This document shows positions 11,010 to 21,455 of a DNA stretch of 64,000 nucleotides, piece after piece; the first letter of the stretch is position 1, and every line of letters starts with the position of its first letter. The DNA is taken from NCBI GenBank assembly GCA_014281115.1, contig JACONQ010000010.1, forward strand, positions 1,302,001 to 1,366,000, read 5' to 3'. This stretch comes from Laburnicola sp. R22_1. Taxonomy: Eukaryota; Ascomycota; Dothideomycetes; Pleosporales; Didymosphaeriaceae. The notes beneath the pieces are model-generated. The model was not told the origin of the DNA and made no database searches. It saw only the letters and a program-made list of their open reading frames with translations. The position numbers and the translations under genes are program-made.

Positions 11010-12913
11010 ATGGCTGACCAGTTCCTGGGCTTCGACCTGAGCACGCAGCAACTCAAGGGTGGGTTTGCCCCACCAAAGCTACCCCGCCATCACTTCGCGG
11101 ATACTGACGAGTCGTGGGGGCACAGGCATTGTCGTCAAGTCGGACCTCAAGCTCATACACGAAGCCAAAGTCGATTTCGATGCCGATTTGGCGAAATATG
11201 GCATCGAGAAGGGTGTGCTCACCAACCCTAGCGAGGGCGAAGTGTTCGCGCCCGTGGCCATGTTCCTCGAGGCTGTCGATCTCGTGCTGCAGCGATTGAA
11301 AGAACAGGGCGCGGATTTCTCCAAAGTCCAGGGTATTTCGGGGGCAGGCATGCAGCATGGCACTGTGTTCTGGAGCAGGGATGCGGAGAGTTTGCTGAGC
11401 GGGCTGGATTCGGGCAAGACGTTGCGGGAGCAGTTGGCGGGTGGAGCGAACGGGGAGAGGAAGGGCGCGTTCAGCCATCCGTTCAGTCCGAACTGGCAGG
11501 ATGCGAGTACGCAGGAACAGTGTGAGAAGTTTGACGCCAAGTTGAGCGGGCCCGGGAATTTGGCGGAGGCTACGGGTAGCAAGGCTCATCACGTATGTTC
11601 TCACGACTCGGCGGGCAAAACTTCACTGACTCTTCTCCTAGCGTTTCAGCGGCCCGCAGATTCTTCGCTTCCACCAGAAGTACCCCGAAGCATACAAGGC
11701 TACGGCCCGCATATCGCTCGTCTCGTCTTTCCTCGCGTCGATATTCTTGGGCAAGGTCGCCCCGATTGATATAGGCGACGTGTGCGGTGCAAACCTGTGG
11801 GATATCAAGAACGGGCGATGGCACGACGATTGTCTCGCACTAGCTGCTGGTAAGGACGGCGTTGATCTAAAGTCAAAGCTGGGCAACGTGCCAGAAGACG
11901 GCGGTAGCAGCTTTGGGACCGTTTCGCCCTACTTCGTGAAGCGGTATGGCTTCCCGGAGACGGCTCAAGTCATTGCATTCACAGGCGACAATCCTTCTAC
12001 CATCCTCGCTCTGCCACTCCGATCGTCCGATGCCATCGTCTCACTCGGCACGTCCACTACCTTCCTCATGTCGACGCCGCAGTACAAGCCCGACCCTGCA
12101 TACCACTTCATGAACCACCCCACAACAGCAGGCCTCTACATGTTCATGCTGTGCTACAAAAACGGCGGCCTCGCACGCGAACACATCCGCGACGCCATCA
12201 ACGAGCTCTCCTCAGCACCACCCCACTCCTGGGACCTCTTCAACGAAACCGCGACCAGCACCCCCGTGCTCGGCCAACAAGACGCCTCCACCGACCCCAT
12301 GCGTCTCGGTCTCTACTTCCCGCGTCCCGAAATCGTCCCCAACGTAAAAGAAGGCACATGGCGCTTCCTATACAAGGACAATACTCTCTCTCCCGTGCCG
12401 CCTGAAGGCGCCCAAGCCAAGACGGAAGACTCCACCTGGTCCATCCCCAAAGCAGACGCAAGAGCCATCCTCGAATCCCAATTCCTCTCCCTGCGTCTGC
12501 GCTCCCAGAACCTCGTCGGTCCACAGGGAAAGCTCCCACCGCAACCGCGCCGCATCTACATGGTTGGCGGGGGCGCGGCGAACAGCGCCATTGCCGAGCT
12601 CGCGGGGCAAGTCCTCGGCGGCTCCGAGGGCGTCTTCAAGCTCGATATTGGGGGGAATGCTTGCGCCTTGGGGGCGGCGTACAAGGCTGCGTGGGGCGTC
12701 CAGAGACAGAAGGACGAGAAGTTTGAAGACTTTTTGGAGGCGAGGTGGAATGAGGAGAGCTTTGTCAAGAAGGTTTGTGAGGGGTATAGGGAGGGGGTTT
12801 GGGAGAGGTATGGGGAGGCGTTGAGGGGGTTTGAAGAGGTGGAGAGGAGGGCGATTGAGGAGAGGGGGCAGGAGAGGTTGGGAGAGGAGAATGCGGGGGG
12901 GAAGATTAGTTAG
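11010..12913 (+). CDS. xkiA: D-xylulose kinase (FGGY family)
   Basis: Predicted 595-residue kinase of the FGGY sugar-kinase family, close to the usual 570-600 of fungal xylulokinases. It phosphorylates D-xylulose to xylulose 5-phosphate, the last step feeding pentose catabolism into the pentose phosphate pathway. Exons 11010-11058, 11126-11592 and 11642-12913 sum to 1788 nt. [13 protein letters not shown] is the N-terminal phosphate-binding strand. [13 protein letters not shown] is the substrate-pocket segment with Met-Gln-His, [10 protein letters not shown] follows after the second intron, [13 protein letters not shown] is the phosphate-2 loop, and [10 protein letters not shown] the adenosine motif. 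The C-terminal about 50 residues are Glu/Arg-rich. The gene stands alone, without other pentose genes in view. Confidence 0.93.
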
Positions 12914-13090
12914 CTAGAGGCTGCGATTGGCTAGTATCTCCTTCAACGAATTATTCATTGGCTAGATATCGGTGTGTCTTGCGTCGAATCATAAGAAAGT
13001 GTCTGGATCACCATGATTGGAGGAGTTGAAGGTGCATGTGTAGTAGGTTTGATTTGCCTAAAATTTCTTCAGATACTTTCATGCTTCTCT

Positions 13091-13975
13091 TCATCCCTCC
13101 ACAGCTCGCGCAATTTCCCCCGAAATAGCAACGAATGCCCCTTCACTGTCCTCACTCGTTCCGCATCTCTTCGTCTCCTCGTGGCCCGCAGAAATTTCGC
13201 GTCGAAACACAGGAATCCGTTTGGTACCATCTTCCCATCCCGCAAGCCTCTTTCCCGTGGTAGTTCCAGGAATGACTTCGAAACGTGAAGGCAAACCCCC
13301 CCGACCAGCCTCCACAGCATCTCTCGCAATGCCGACTTCACGCACCTGCATCCTCACACTCTCATCCGCTCCCCAAACAAAATCCCTCAACCCAAGCTCC
13401 TGCCCCCTCAGCCCATAATTGCAAGCCACACTCTCAGCAACATGAAGCCGAGCCATGACAACACCCCACTTCCTCTTCACTTCCCCGTCCATCTCCCCCG
13501 TCAAAACATGCACCATCCTCCCCGCAATCGCACCAATACCCTTCCTCTTCTTACCCTGCCCCCACGCAACCGGCGCCCACGTAATCCGAACATCATACTC
13601 TGCCGCCCTCCCCACCCACGCATACTCCCTAACCAACTTCCCAAGCTGCGCCGCAATCTTCTTCTCCCAGTGCTCCTGGACAAAGGTGTGCACATGGCCT
13701 TTGAACAGCACGGAGATGCGGAGCTGGATCGCGTGGTTGAGGAGCCAGCTTTCGTATTCGGCACCCTCGGTGAAGCGGAATTTGCGGAGTGCGAGCAGGC
13801 CTGGGTTTCCGTGGTGGAGGGGAGTTACTTCGATGGTGGTGTGGGATGAAGTGTAGCTTTTGCAGCGGAGGGGGAGGTGCGTGTTTGTGATGGGGTGGTC
13901 GGTTGATATCGTGTGGGAGTAGATCAGGTTTCGGATTTCTGGGGGGAGGCTGGGGAAGAGGGAGCGAGGATCCAT
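13091..13975 (-). CDS. Hypothetical protein with LPPEIRNLIY (2EXR-like) N terminus
   Basis: Single-exon frame of 294 residues. The N terminus, SLFPSLPPEIRNLIYSHTIS, is the LPxEIRxxIY motif found at the start of a very large group of Pezizomycotina proteins, sometimes described as F-box-like or 2EXR. Proteins with this motif are mostly uncharacterised. The rest is soluble, basic and rich in Arg and Gly, with no transmembrane segment. The 3' end faces the xylulokinase 3' end 177 bp away. The ATG chosen is the only one upstream of the motif. A real gene is likely; function is unknown. Confidence 0.7.
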   Translation of the reverse strand: MDPRSLFPSLPPEIRNLIYSHTISTDHPITNTHLPLRCKSYTSSHTTIEVTPLHHGNPGLLALRKFRFTEGAEYESWLLNHAIQLRISVLFKGHVHTFVQEHWEKKIAAQLGKLVREYAWVGRAAEYDVRITWAPVAWGQGKKRKGIGAIAGRMVHVLTGEMDGEVKRKWGVVMARLHVAESVACNYGLRGQELGLRDFVWGADESVRMQVREVGIARDAVEAGRGGLPSRFEVIPGTTTGKRLAGWEDGTKRIPVFRREISAGHEETKRCGTSEDSEGAFVAISGEIARAVEG

Positions 13976-14944
13976 AATGGTGCGTTTGTGTGGGATGGTT
14001 GTTTTCTTTCCTTTTTGGTTGAGGGTGGATAGAGGGTTGGATGTCGGTGTCGGCGCCTTCGTTGCTGGGAAAAGGTGGCGCGTCTGCGTAAGGTGGGTTT
14101 GATCGAAGAGAAGCTTGAGAAGTAGACGCAGATTTTGAGGCGTTCTTGTAGTCTATTGTTCGCTGGCTACAATAGAAAGTGGGTGACCAGAAGCGAGCGT
14201 TAGTGAAAGCACCTCCACGTGCGGTCACTCTTTACCATGGAACAGATACTCGTTAGCTCAAACACTCAGCCTCGTTTGAGAATAATGCTAAACACATACC
14301 GGACGCTTTTCAAAGGGGTCGTTTAATTATGAATCTTGCACAAGATTTTGCTCGCTTGGGCGGATGTAAAAAAAGTTCGGGCTCGCTTCGGCAAGCTGCA
14401 TGGAAGTTTTTCACCGCAGGGTATTCGGACATCGTGAAGCTCGGGAGGCATGCTCCACATGATGAGAGCTCATCTTCATGATGTTGCTGTTGCACACAAA
14501 CGCATTTGGCGCCTGTTTAGAGAGCCATGACCTTAGAATTTTCGCTGCGACTGATCGTCGGTAAGATAGAGAAATTTGGGTGTGTGCGAGGGAGGATGCT
14601 GTGCAGGTATAAAAAGTTTGGGTGTCTTGAAGATATACACACTTTGGTTGACTCATGGACCGAACCAGTCATTGCGCCCTTGCGCCACCCGGCCCCCACC
14701 AACTGCGCCCTTTCCCAAACGCTACTAGGGCAAACCGTAGTTGCCACTTTGGGATAGAGGTCTACATCGCACGCAACTGCACTCAAAGTTCATCGAATAT
14801 GAGAAGTCTGGGCCCATGCATACACGGATTGTTATTGAGGAAGCGTCGGTTACACACTTGCAGACAGTTCATATACACGTTGCGCCCAGACGCCGATCAA
14901 TGCAAACGTTAATGGTCCCCAACGCCTCTTAAGACTTTTGTCTG
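13976..14944. other. Intergenic, no gene seen
   Basis: About 970 bp upstream of the 2EXR-like gene and downstream of NOP7, both on the minus strand. Only short frames without motifs occur. The region includes the promoter of the 2EXR-like gene and the NOP7 3' UTR. No repeat, tRNA or snoRNA could be supported. Confidence 0.5.
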
Positions 14945-17014
14945 TCATATCTTATCCGCCGCAGCTTTGGTTTTCTCGAGCCGCCTCTTCTTCTTTCTGA
15001 GGTTCTCCGCCTCGGTATCCCGTTTGTTCGTCCCGTATTCAATCCGCTTGAGCAACTTCCGCTTCTTGTTGGAGAGCATCATCTTCTGTCGCTCTCTCTC
15101 CTCCTCTTCTTGTCGTCGTTTTTTCTCCGCCTTCTTGCGCACCATGACGTTCTTGCTCTTCGTCGATTCGACCTCGGGCTCAAGGGGTTTGCCGGTGGCT
15201 TCTGCTTCCAACTCACGCTGATGCTGCAAACGAGCAGCCTCGCCTTCTGATATGTCTGACTCGGCATCGGAATCGAAGCCCTCCCAATCGTCGTCGGCGG
15301 CGTTGGGTTCTTCGTCATCATCTTCGTCTTCGGAACCAGCCACATCCATGCCCTCACCGGCCTCAACAGAGAACTCCCGGTCCACAATGCCCTCCATGCC
15401 GTCTGCAATCTCGGACGTCTCCATGTCTGGAGCAGCCTCGTCGACTTCCTCGTCCTCCTCGAATGCCTCGGCCTCACCCTCGAGCTCTTGTTCTTGTAGC
15501 GGAAGGTTGGGATCATATTCACCCTTCTTGGGCTTCACCCAGGGGCTTAGATGGGGCGGCAACTCGGCACCAGGACCGTACAGGTCAGGGCGAAGCAGCT
15601 TGCCCTGGTTGATACAATCCCACACCCACTGTGGTTGCACATAGGTTCGGCCGGGCATGGTCGAACGTGGCCATTGTACCTTGGGAGCAGCTGCGCCTTC
15701 AGTTGCGGTCTCGGAAACTTCGGGGGCCTCCGCTGAGAGCGGGATCCGGTCGACAATCTGGTGAGTGATTGAAGGGTCGGATTCGTTCGTTGTGAATGCG
15801 CCCTCGCCTAGGGTGCCATCCCAGCCAACGCGCTTGCACCCGAAGGCCTTCAGGATGAATTCCAAGGGGGCGCGCGGGGTCTCTCTGGCTAGGTAGAAAG
15901 TGAAGGGTGCAAACAGCGCCGCTACCTCAGCACTACTGGCTTCCGGTTGAGGAAGAATATCTGCATCTGGAGCAACCGCCTCAAACTTATCGATAGTCTC
16001 AGTGTTCTCATCTTCTTCGGTGGGCGCAGGTGCCGTCTGATCTTCTTCCTCCTCTTCAGCATCCGGAGCACTGGCAATTCTGTCCGCAATCGCTTGTGCC
16101 TCTGGGTTGACAGTCGTAGATGCATCGCCGTTGGTTATAGTTCCGTTCATAGCCACGCTCTTGCCTTCCAACTGAAAGGCGCTCAGCTCGCCGCCTTGTT
16201 CATCCATGTTTGCGTTGAACTTTGGGGGATACACCAATCCGAGAGACGTGTACAGACGGTAGTTGACGAAGCCAAGCAGCGTAGTGTAGAACTCGACAAA
16301 TGTGCCCATGATCCTGAAGTCAATGTCTCCTCCTGTCCTCTGCACGAAGCGATAGGGAACCAACCAGAGCACATCCTGGCCTTGGATGGTGGCCTGATAG
16401 TAGATGCCCTTGATGGACAAGAAGGACCTGCGGAGAGAGTGGGAGGTGATGACGTAGTGCTCGAATTCATGGCAGAGCTTCTGGCAGAGGCTGATGGTCT
16501 TGGCGGGCACATGCTGGCTGGAGGGCAGGTTCGCGAAGAGAAAGAGCATGGAGAGGGCATCGTCAAGGTCGCGGAGGGCGTCGACAAAGGTGGGGTACCG
16601 TTCCTTGATGATGTGGTCAAGCTTGATCTTGGGCGCGAGGTTCTTCTCGAGGCGTGCGGCGTCGCCAGCTTCTCCGCGACCGAGTGCGCGGGCGATCTTC
16701 TTCGCTACCGACTTGTGCTCGCGGAACTTGGCCAGAAGAGGCTCATGGAGGAGGTACTGGATGTCCTTGGTGTAGTAAAAGGTCGTGGCAGCGGTCGAGC
16801 CCTTGGACACCTTCTTCTTCTTGCGCGGCTCACGAGGATATATACCCTTGAAGATGCAGAGGCGGCGGAAGTCTGGGAGGGAAATCTGCAGCTTCTTCAC
16901 GGCGCGCGTGCGCGTGATGTAGTTTTTGGCGGCGCCAGAAGTGCCTGCGACGGGTTAGTGCGAGCTGCGCATGTTTGGGGGCAGCCATTTACCCTTCTTC
17001 TGGATTTTCGCCAT
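14945..17014 (-). CDS. NOP7: Pescadillo homologue, 60S ribosome biogenesis factor NOP7
   Basis: Predicted 673-residue nucleolar protein. Exon 1 (17014-16993) encodes only MAKIQKKG; after a 48-nt intron exon 2 (16944-14945) holds the rest, 2022 nt in all. The Pescadillo N-terminal domain opens with [20 protein letters not shown] in two halves across the junction and extends to about residue 280. A BRCT domain follows at about residues 350-470, ending with the Trp-containing [16 protein letters not shown]. Beyond it are acidic runs ([21 protein letters not shown]) and a basic coiled-coil tail. The family forms the PeBoW/Nop7 complex with Erb1 and Ytm1 and is needed for 27S pre-rRNA processing. 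It is divergent from PIG-U with only 235 bp between start codons. Confidence 0.95.
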
Positions 17015-17249
17015 GGTTGCAGCAATTGCGCCGGGCCTCGAGCCAAGATTTCGAGCGGCTCGAAAAAAAAGCTGCGGAGGGCGGGGTTTCTCCGGGCGCC
17101 GGCTTGGCAAGGGTCCGCCGCGCAAGAACGATGGCCGCTGCGGCGGAGCATCGCCGTGGGCCGCTGGACAGCTACCGAGACATATTCCAGAGACACACAG
17201 CCCGCTCAGGCTTCCCACTCCAGGCCATGCTCTGCGTCTGCCGCCCACG
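17015..17249. promoter_or_regulatory. Compact bidirectional promoter, NOP7 / PIG-U
   Basis: The 235 bp between the two divergent ATGs must contain both promoters and both 5' leaders. It is GC-rich with no evident TATA box, as is common for housekeeping fungal genes. Confidence 0.6.
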
Positions 17250-18631
17250 ATGAGCTCCATGCACATCGACCGGCAGAAGGCGCTGCTCTTCGGCGCGGCC
17301 GCCGCCCTGCGCCTGCTTCTCTTCACTGCCTTTCCGTCCCTGCCGTCCCTGCTGGCTGGCCGCGTCGAGGTGTCGACGCCCGTGACCAGCTTCAAGCGCC
17401 TGCAAGAGGGCGTCTTCCTCTACACGCACAATGTCGCGCCCTACGACGGCGGCGTCTACCACCAGGCCCCGCTGCTGCTGCCGCTCTTCTCGCTGCTCCC
17501 CAACCCCTCCCACCACCCGTTCGCGACAAACGTCGTGTTTACCGCCGTCGACTTGCTGAGCGCCCATGTGCTGGCCCAGATTGCAGACTCGGGGCAGGCC
17601 CGTGTGACGCCCTGGTTCAGCTCTCCGCGCCATCATCTGAAGTGGAGCAGCGCCGCCGTTGTGGCAGGGTAGGTGGCCGCCGGAAGCTCCAATTCAGTTG
17701 GCATGCTCTGACCGCGCACAGCTTCCTCTTCAACCCATTCACGCTGGCAATATGCATCGCCCGCTCGACTTCGGCCCTCACCAACCTCTTCGTCCTCGCC
17801 GCCATGGCCAAGGCGTGCCAGGGAGCTAGCACCACTTTCCTGCTCGCCATTTCGGCTGCCTCGTACCTCGCCATGCACCCGCTCCTGCTTTTTCCGCCGC
17901 TGCTGGTCCTGCTTTATGGTGCGCGCGCCTCCAGGTCGAAAGCAGCCCCTAGTCCTCTCGCCTTCGCTGCGACGCATACTTTGGGACTGGCTGTCACAAT
18001 TGGTGCCTTGCTGTCCTCGTCGGCACTTTTGACGGGCTCGTGGGACTTCTTGGTGGCTACCTATGGCGTGCGGCTCCTGCTGCCAGACTTGACACCCAAT
18101 GTGGGGCTGTGGTGGTATTTCTTCACCGAAATGTTCGACTCTTTCCGGGAATTCTTCCTGGGCGTCTTCTGGTTACACGTGGCTTCGTACATGCCAGGAC
18201 TGACAATTCGCCTTCGGAAACAGCCTCTGTTTGTTGCCAGCACGCTAACCGGCATCTTTGCCATCTTTACCCCCTATCCCAGCATTGCTGATGCCGCCCT
18301 ATATCTGTCACTAGTGCCTCTGTTCAGGCATCTGTTCCCTTGTAAGTGCTGTCATAATTGCCGAAACATGAAACCGTGTTGATTGGCAGCAGTGATGCGT
18401 TATTCCTTCCTCGCTTCGGCGAGCATATTGTACGCATCGTTTCTCGGGCCGGCCTTTTACCATCTTTGGATCTACGCTGGTTCGGGAAATGCCAACTTCT
18501 TCTACGCCATCACTCTAGTATGGTGCTTAGGACTGTCCATCATTGTTGGTGACTCGATGCACGCCGCCTTGAGGGATGAACTAGATGTCGAAAGACCAGA
18601 ATTACGGGACAAGGAGGTGAAACGGATTTAG
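17250..18631 (+). CDS. GAB1: GPI transamidase subunit PIG-U (yeast Gab1/Cdc91)
   Basis: Predicted 426-residue polytopic ER membrane protein, a component of the GPI transamidase that attaches preformed GPI anchors to proteins. Exons 17250-17668, 17722-18341 and 18390-18631 sum to 1281 nt, near the family length. About nine or more hydrophobic helices are visible. Family features include the first luminal loop with VSTPVTSFKRLQEGVFLY and SPYDGG-like APYDGGVYHQAPLLLP, the NPFTLAICIARST segment just after intron 1, and NVGLWWYFFTEMFDSFREFF, the conserved segment resembling fatty-acid elongases. The second ATG, three codons on, could also initiate. The last exon encodes the terminal helix and an acidic/basic cytosolic tail. 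Confidence 0.93.
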
Positions 18632-19171
18632 ACGATGACGGTGGGGAAATATCAAAACTTTTTCAGTCAAGGGGACGGCCTAAGCATTGTCCTCTCGTAT
18701 CTAATCGCGGTCGGTTGCCAGTTGGTGAACCACATTACTCTGCGATTGCGCACACGTTAACAGTGAAATCACGTGACTATACACCTGCAGGTGGACCCGT
18801 GGACCTGTGGACGCCTGTGCGTTTGGACTGGGGTCATATAAAACTAGGACAAGAGTCTGAGTACCCTGTGATACTCCAGGATCTACAATGCAAGGACCAA
18901 AGGTACTTAAGCCCTTATCTTGCAGCTGTAGAAGGCCTATGTCGCCCAAGTTCACTGGTACCGGAAAGAGGTCAGGCGTTACTGTTGTCGAGGTGGCTGT
19001 ACCTTTCACTCACTTTAATCATACCTCTTCACCGCACCGCACACACTTAAACTTCTATCACCTTCACCGATGTCTAGTGTGACCTCGCTCAGTACTTAAC
19101 TGCTGGTTTCCCTCTACTTCCCGGCTCCTCTCTTCACACCCACACAACGACAAAGAAGTCTAGCCGCAATC
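18632..19171. other. Intergenic, promoter of small basic protein 1
   Basis: About 540 bp. A TATAAAA string at 18837-18843 and pyrimidine-rich stretches close to 19120 suggest the promoter and a long leader of the downstream gene. Short frames here lack support. Confidence 0.5.
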
Positions 19172-19696
19172 ATGACCACAAAAGATGAGGTTCTCAAGTT
19201 GACCGAGCGCGAGACCCAACTCCTCGCCGCTACATGGCAATGCTTCCAAGATGGCCCGCCCAAAGTGCGTCCTGATCCCATTCCTTCCAACTCTGCTAAC
19301 GTCCTCCAACAGATTGACTTCGACAAGCTCGCCAAGATCACCGGCTACACCCCGGGCAGCGCTCGTTACGCACTCGGCGGCCTCAAGAAGAAGCTCAAGG
19401 ACCACGCTGGCGACACTGGCACTACGACCTCCTCGACCGCGTCTACTCCTAAGGGTCCGAAGACTCCCAGCAATTCGAAGACTCCCAAGTCTGTTGGTCC
19501 CAAGACGCCCAAGTCCAATGGCAAGCACAGCAATGAGGACGATGCCAATGACGAGACTCCGACGAAGAAGAAGAGGGGCGCTCGTGCAATGAAGACATCA
19601 TCTGTGAAGGAAGAGCAGCAGGGCGAGCAGAAGAAGCCGATGCAGTCCAAGGTCAAGACCGAGGAGGTCGATGACCTTGAAGGCAGCAATGAGTAG
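19172..19696 (+). CDS. Small basic protein, tandem paralogue 1
   Basis: Predicted 158 residues from exons 19172-19264 and 19313-19696. The N-terminal about 65 residues form a helical module, LTERETQLLAATWQCFQDGP then IDFDKLAKITGYTPGSARYALGG in two pieces, of a kind seen in many Pezizomycotina proteins, probably a small helix-turn-helix-like fold. The rest is a low-complexity tail rich in Lys, Ser, Thr and Pro, with KTPKS-type repeats and the basic KKKRGARAMK. Nuclear or chromatin association is inferred from composition only. The next gene downstream is a paralogue with the same intron position (PK/ID). The 48-nt intron is a multiple of three without a stop, so retention would insert 16 residues. 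In-frame codons beyond the TAG resemble the paralogue's tail. Confidence 0.8.
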   Translation: MTTKDEVLKLTERETQLLAATWQCFQDGPPKVRPDPIPSNSANVLQQIDFDKLAKITGYTPGSARYALGGLKKKLKDHAGDTGTTTSSTASTPKGPKTPSNSKTPKSVGPKTPKSNGKHSNEDDANDETPTKKKRGARAMKTSSVKEEQQGEQKKPMQSKVKTEEVDDLEGSNE

Positions 19697-19762
19697 TATC
19701 TAGGTGATGCTGGCGGCTATGAGGGCTATGACGGGTACGACGAGCGCGCGGATGCTATCTGA
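19697..19762 (+). other. In-frame 21-codon extension after the stop of paralogue 1
   Basis: Directly after TAG 19694-19696 the same frame continues for 21 codons to TGA 19760-19762 and encodes GGYEGYDGYDE within it. Paralogue 2 ends with the similar GGYGGYDAYDAY. The likeliest reading is a former C-terminal tail cut off by a nonsense mutation; stop readthrough is a less likely alternative. Confidence 0.6.
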
Positions 19763-20167
19763 GTGAGCAAGCGGAGTACGTCTCTACAGCGCCATGGCTC
19801 TTGGACGGGCAAGGAGGGTTTACTTCGAATGCGAAGGCATGACGCGTGTTCAGTCGCGTTAACCGCAGCAGCCGGGTGGCTACTAAAGTAGGAATTCTAA
19901 ATCACAGATAAATATCTACGGCGCAAACAAATTTCAAATTTCTTTCACTTTATTTCACTAGGGCAGCTCAACGTTCACCTTCACTATAATTCCAGCCCCA
20001 CTTTGACTCACCCCTCTCCCTATAAGTACCTACCTGTCCCCGCTCTTTCGACGGCTTTTTATTCTCAACTCCTCTCTATCCCGACACAGGTCCTGCTTCG
20101 CTACCAGACAACTCGGCCTCCAGTCGCTCTCAACCGCTACCCGTCACCTCAACACAACATCGTCAAT
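19763..20167. other. Intergenic between the tandem paralogues
   Basis: About 400 bp. The part close to 20168 is rich in C and T, typical of fungal promoters and leaders. No further gene seen. Confidence 0.5.
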
Positions 20168-20869
20168 ATGGGCAAAGACGTGCCTATGCCCTTCTCGCCT
20201 CGCGAGATGGAGGTCCTCGCGCTCGCCTGGCAGTGCTTCGACGCCGAGCCCAAGGTATGTTCGCTCCCCCATGCGTCACTCTCACGCCGAAGAAGCCTCC
20301 ACGGTCGCATACCGTGCAGCTGTCTGCGTGTACACCACGCCTACACACGCACACATTCCACCATCCTCCACCCTCACTAACCCGCCTAGATCGACTATAA
20401 AAAGCTCGCCCGCCTCACCGGCTACACCGAAGGCTCCGCCAGTGTGACCATCGGCAAAATCAAGCGCAAGCTCAAACAGCACACGGCCGCCACCACCGGC
20501 ACCTCCACCACTTCCACCACGCCCAAGAAGGCCACCGCTTCATCCTCCGCAAAGTCCACCCCCAAGTCGGCCTCTAAGCGCACAGCCGCCACCACCGACT
20601 TTGCTGCCTCCCCCTCCAAGAAGAAGAAGCCGGGCAAGACGACCGTTACCCCGCAGCGGGAGCAGCATAGCACGTACCAGCGCGAGGACGAGGACGAGGA
20701 CGAGGCATACTACGACAACGACGAGTACGCCGCGTACAAGCCTGAGGTCAAGAGCGAGGAGATGGACGCTGGTTTGCTTAGAGGTGTGGGCGAGTATTAC
20801 GGTGGATATGGTGGCTATGATGCGTATGATGCGTATCAGGGTCATCATCTTGGTGAGGGTCGTGTCTAA
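20168..20869 (+). CDS. Small basic protein, tandem paralogue 2
   Basis: Predicted 188 residues from exons 20168-20254 and 20390-20869 (intron 135 nt). The N-terminal module (FSPREMEVLALAWQCFDAEPK, one stretch; then IDYKKLARLTGYTEGSA and IGKIKRKLK) aligns with the upstream paralogue, and the intron splits both at the same PK/ID boundary. The middle is Lys/Ser/Thr/Ala-rich like linker-histone tails, with KKKKPGK. An acidic and Tyr-rich end follows, containing EDEDEDEAYYDNDEYAAY, VKSEEMD (a possible SUMO site) and the GGYGGYDAYDAY repeat. It is probably nuclear by composition. I do not recognise a characterised homologue. Its 3' end converges on MSH6. Confidence 0.8.
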
Positions 20870-21455
20870 ACTCTACATTGTCGGCGTGCTACCGGCGGAG
20901 AGAAGACTGGGGTCGAGAAATGCGGACTGCGAATGTGCTTTGCGTCGTGGAGTCCACGTGGTTCTGGGCGTTGTTTTGCCTTCTCCTGGCATGTGCACAC
21001 TGTTTGGGCAGCATAGTGCGGGAGGGACTGAGATAGGAAGGCATGTCCTTTGACGACTGTAAGGGCCAGATGGCTTCGTCGTGATAACTTTGGGATTCAT
21101 TAGAGAAAGAGCTCGGGTTTGGTTCTCTTCGGACTCTAGCAGAACAGTGCTTCGTGCGAACGTGTCATGCTTTTCAAGTGAGGAAGTCACAGTACCAGGA
21201 CATAAGAGTTGTACCTCGCATTCTACGATACGCTGTGAAACCCAAAGATTACTAACACTTTTGACTTTTAATACATGTAAAGATAACGCAGTGTCTAGCC
21301 ACCAACAAGATCCGGCCTAGCACGATCCAGTGACGCCCCGCTGATATACATATTAATAAATACTTCCATAGATACCATCCATGTGGCAAACCTCGAAGGA
21401 CTCCGTGAACGACACCATGGTACAAGTGCGCATCCGCACAAGAACAAGCGATTCC
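20870..21455. other. Intergenic between convergent genes
   Basis: About 590 bp between the stop codons of paralogue 2 and MSH6. It holds two 3' untranslated regions and an AT-rich patch around 21340. No gene seen. Confidence 0.5.

Noticed and set aside
15947..18382. 811-codon plus-strand open frame
   Set aside because: It runs antisense through NOP7 and then into the middle of PIG-U, reading through a real intron; the two halves match well-defined genes in other frames, so it is a chance fusion.
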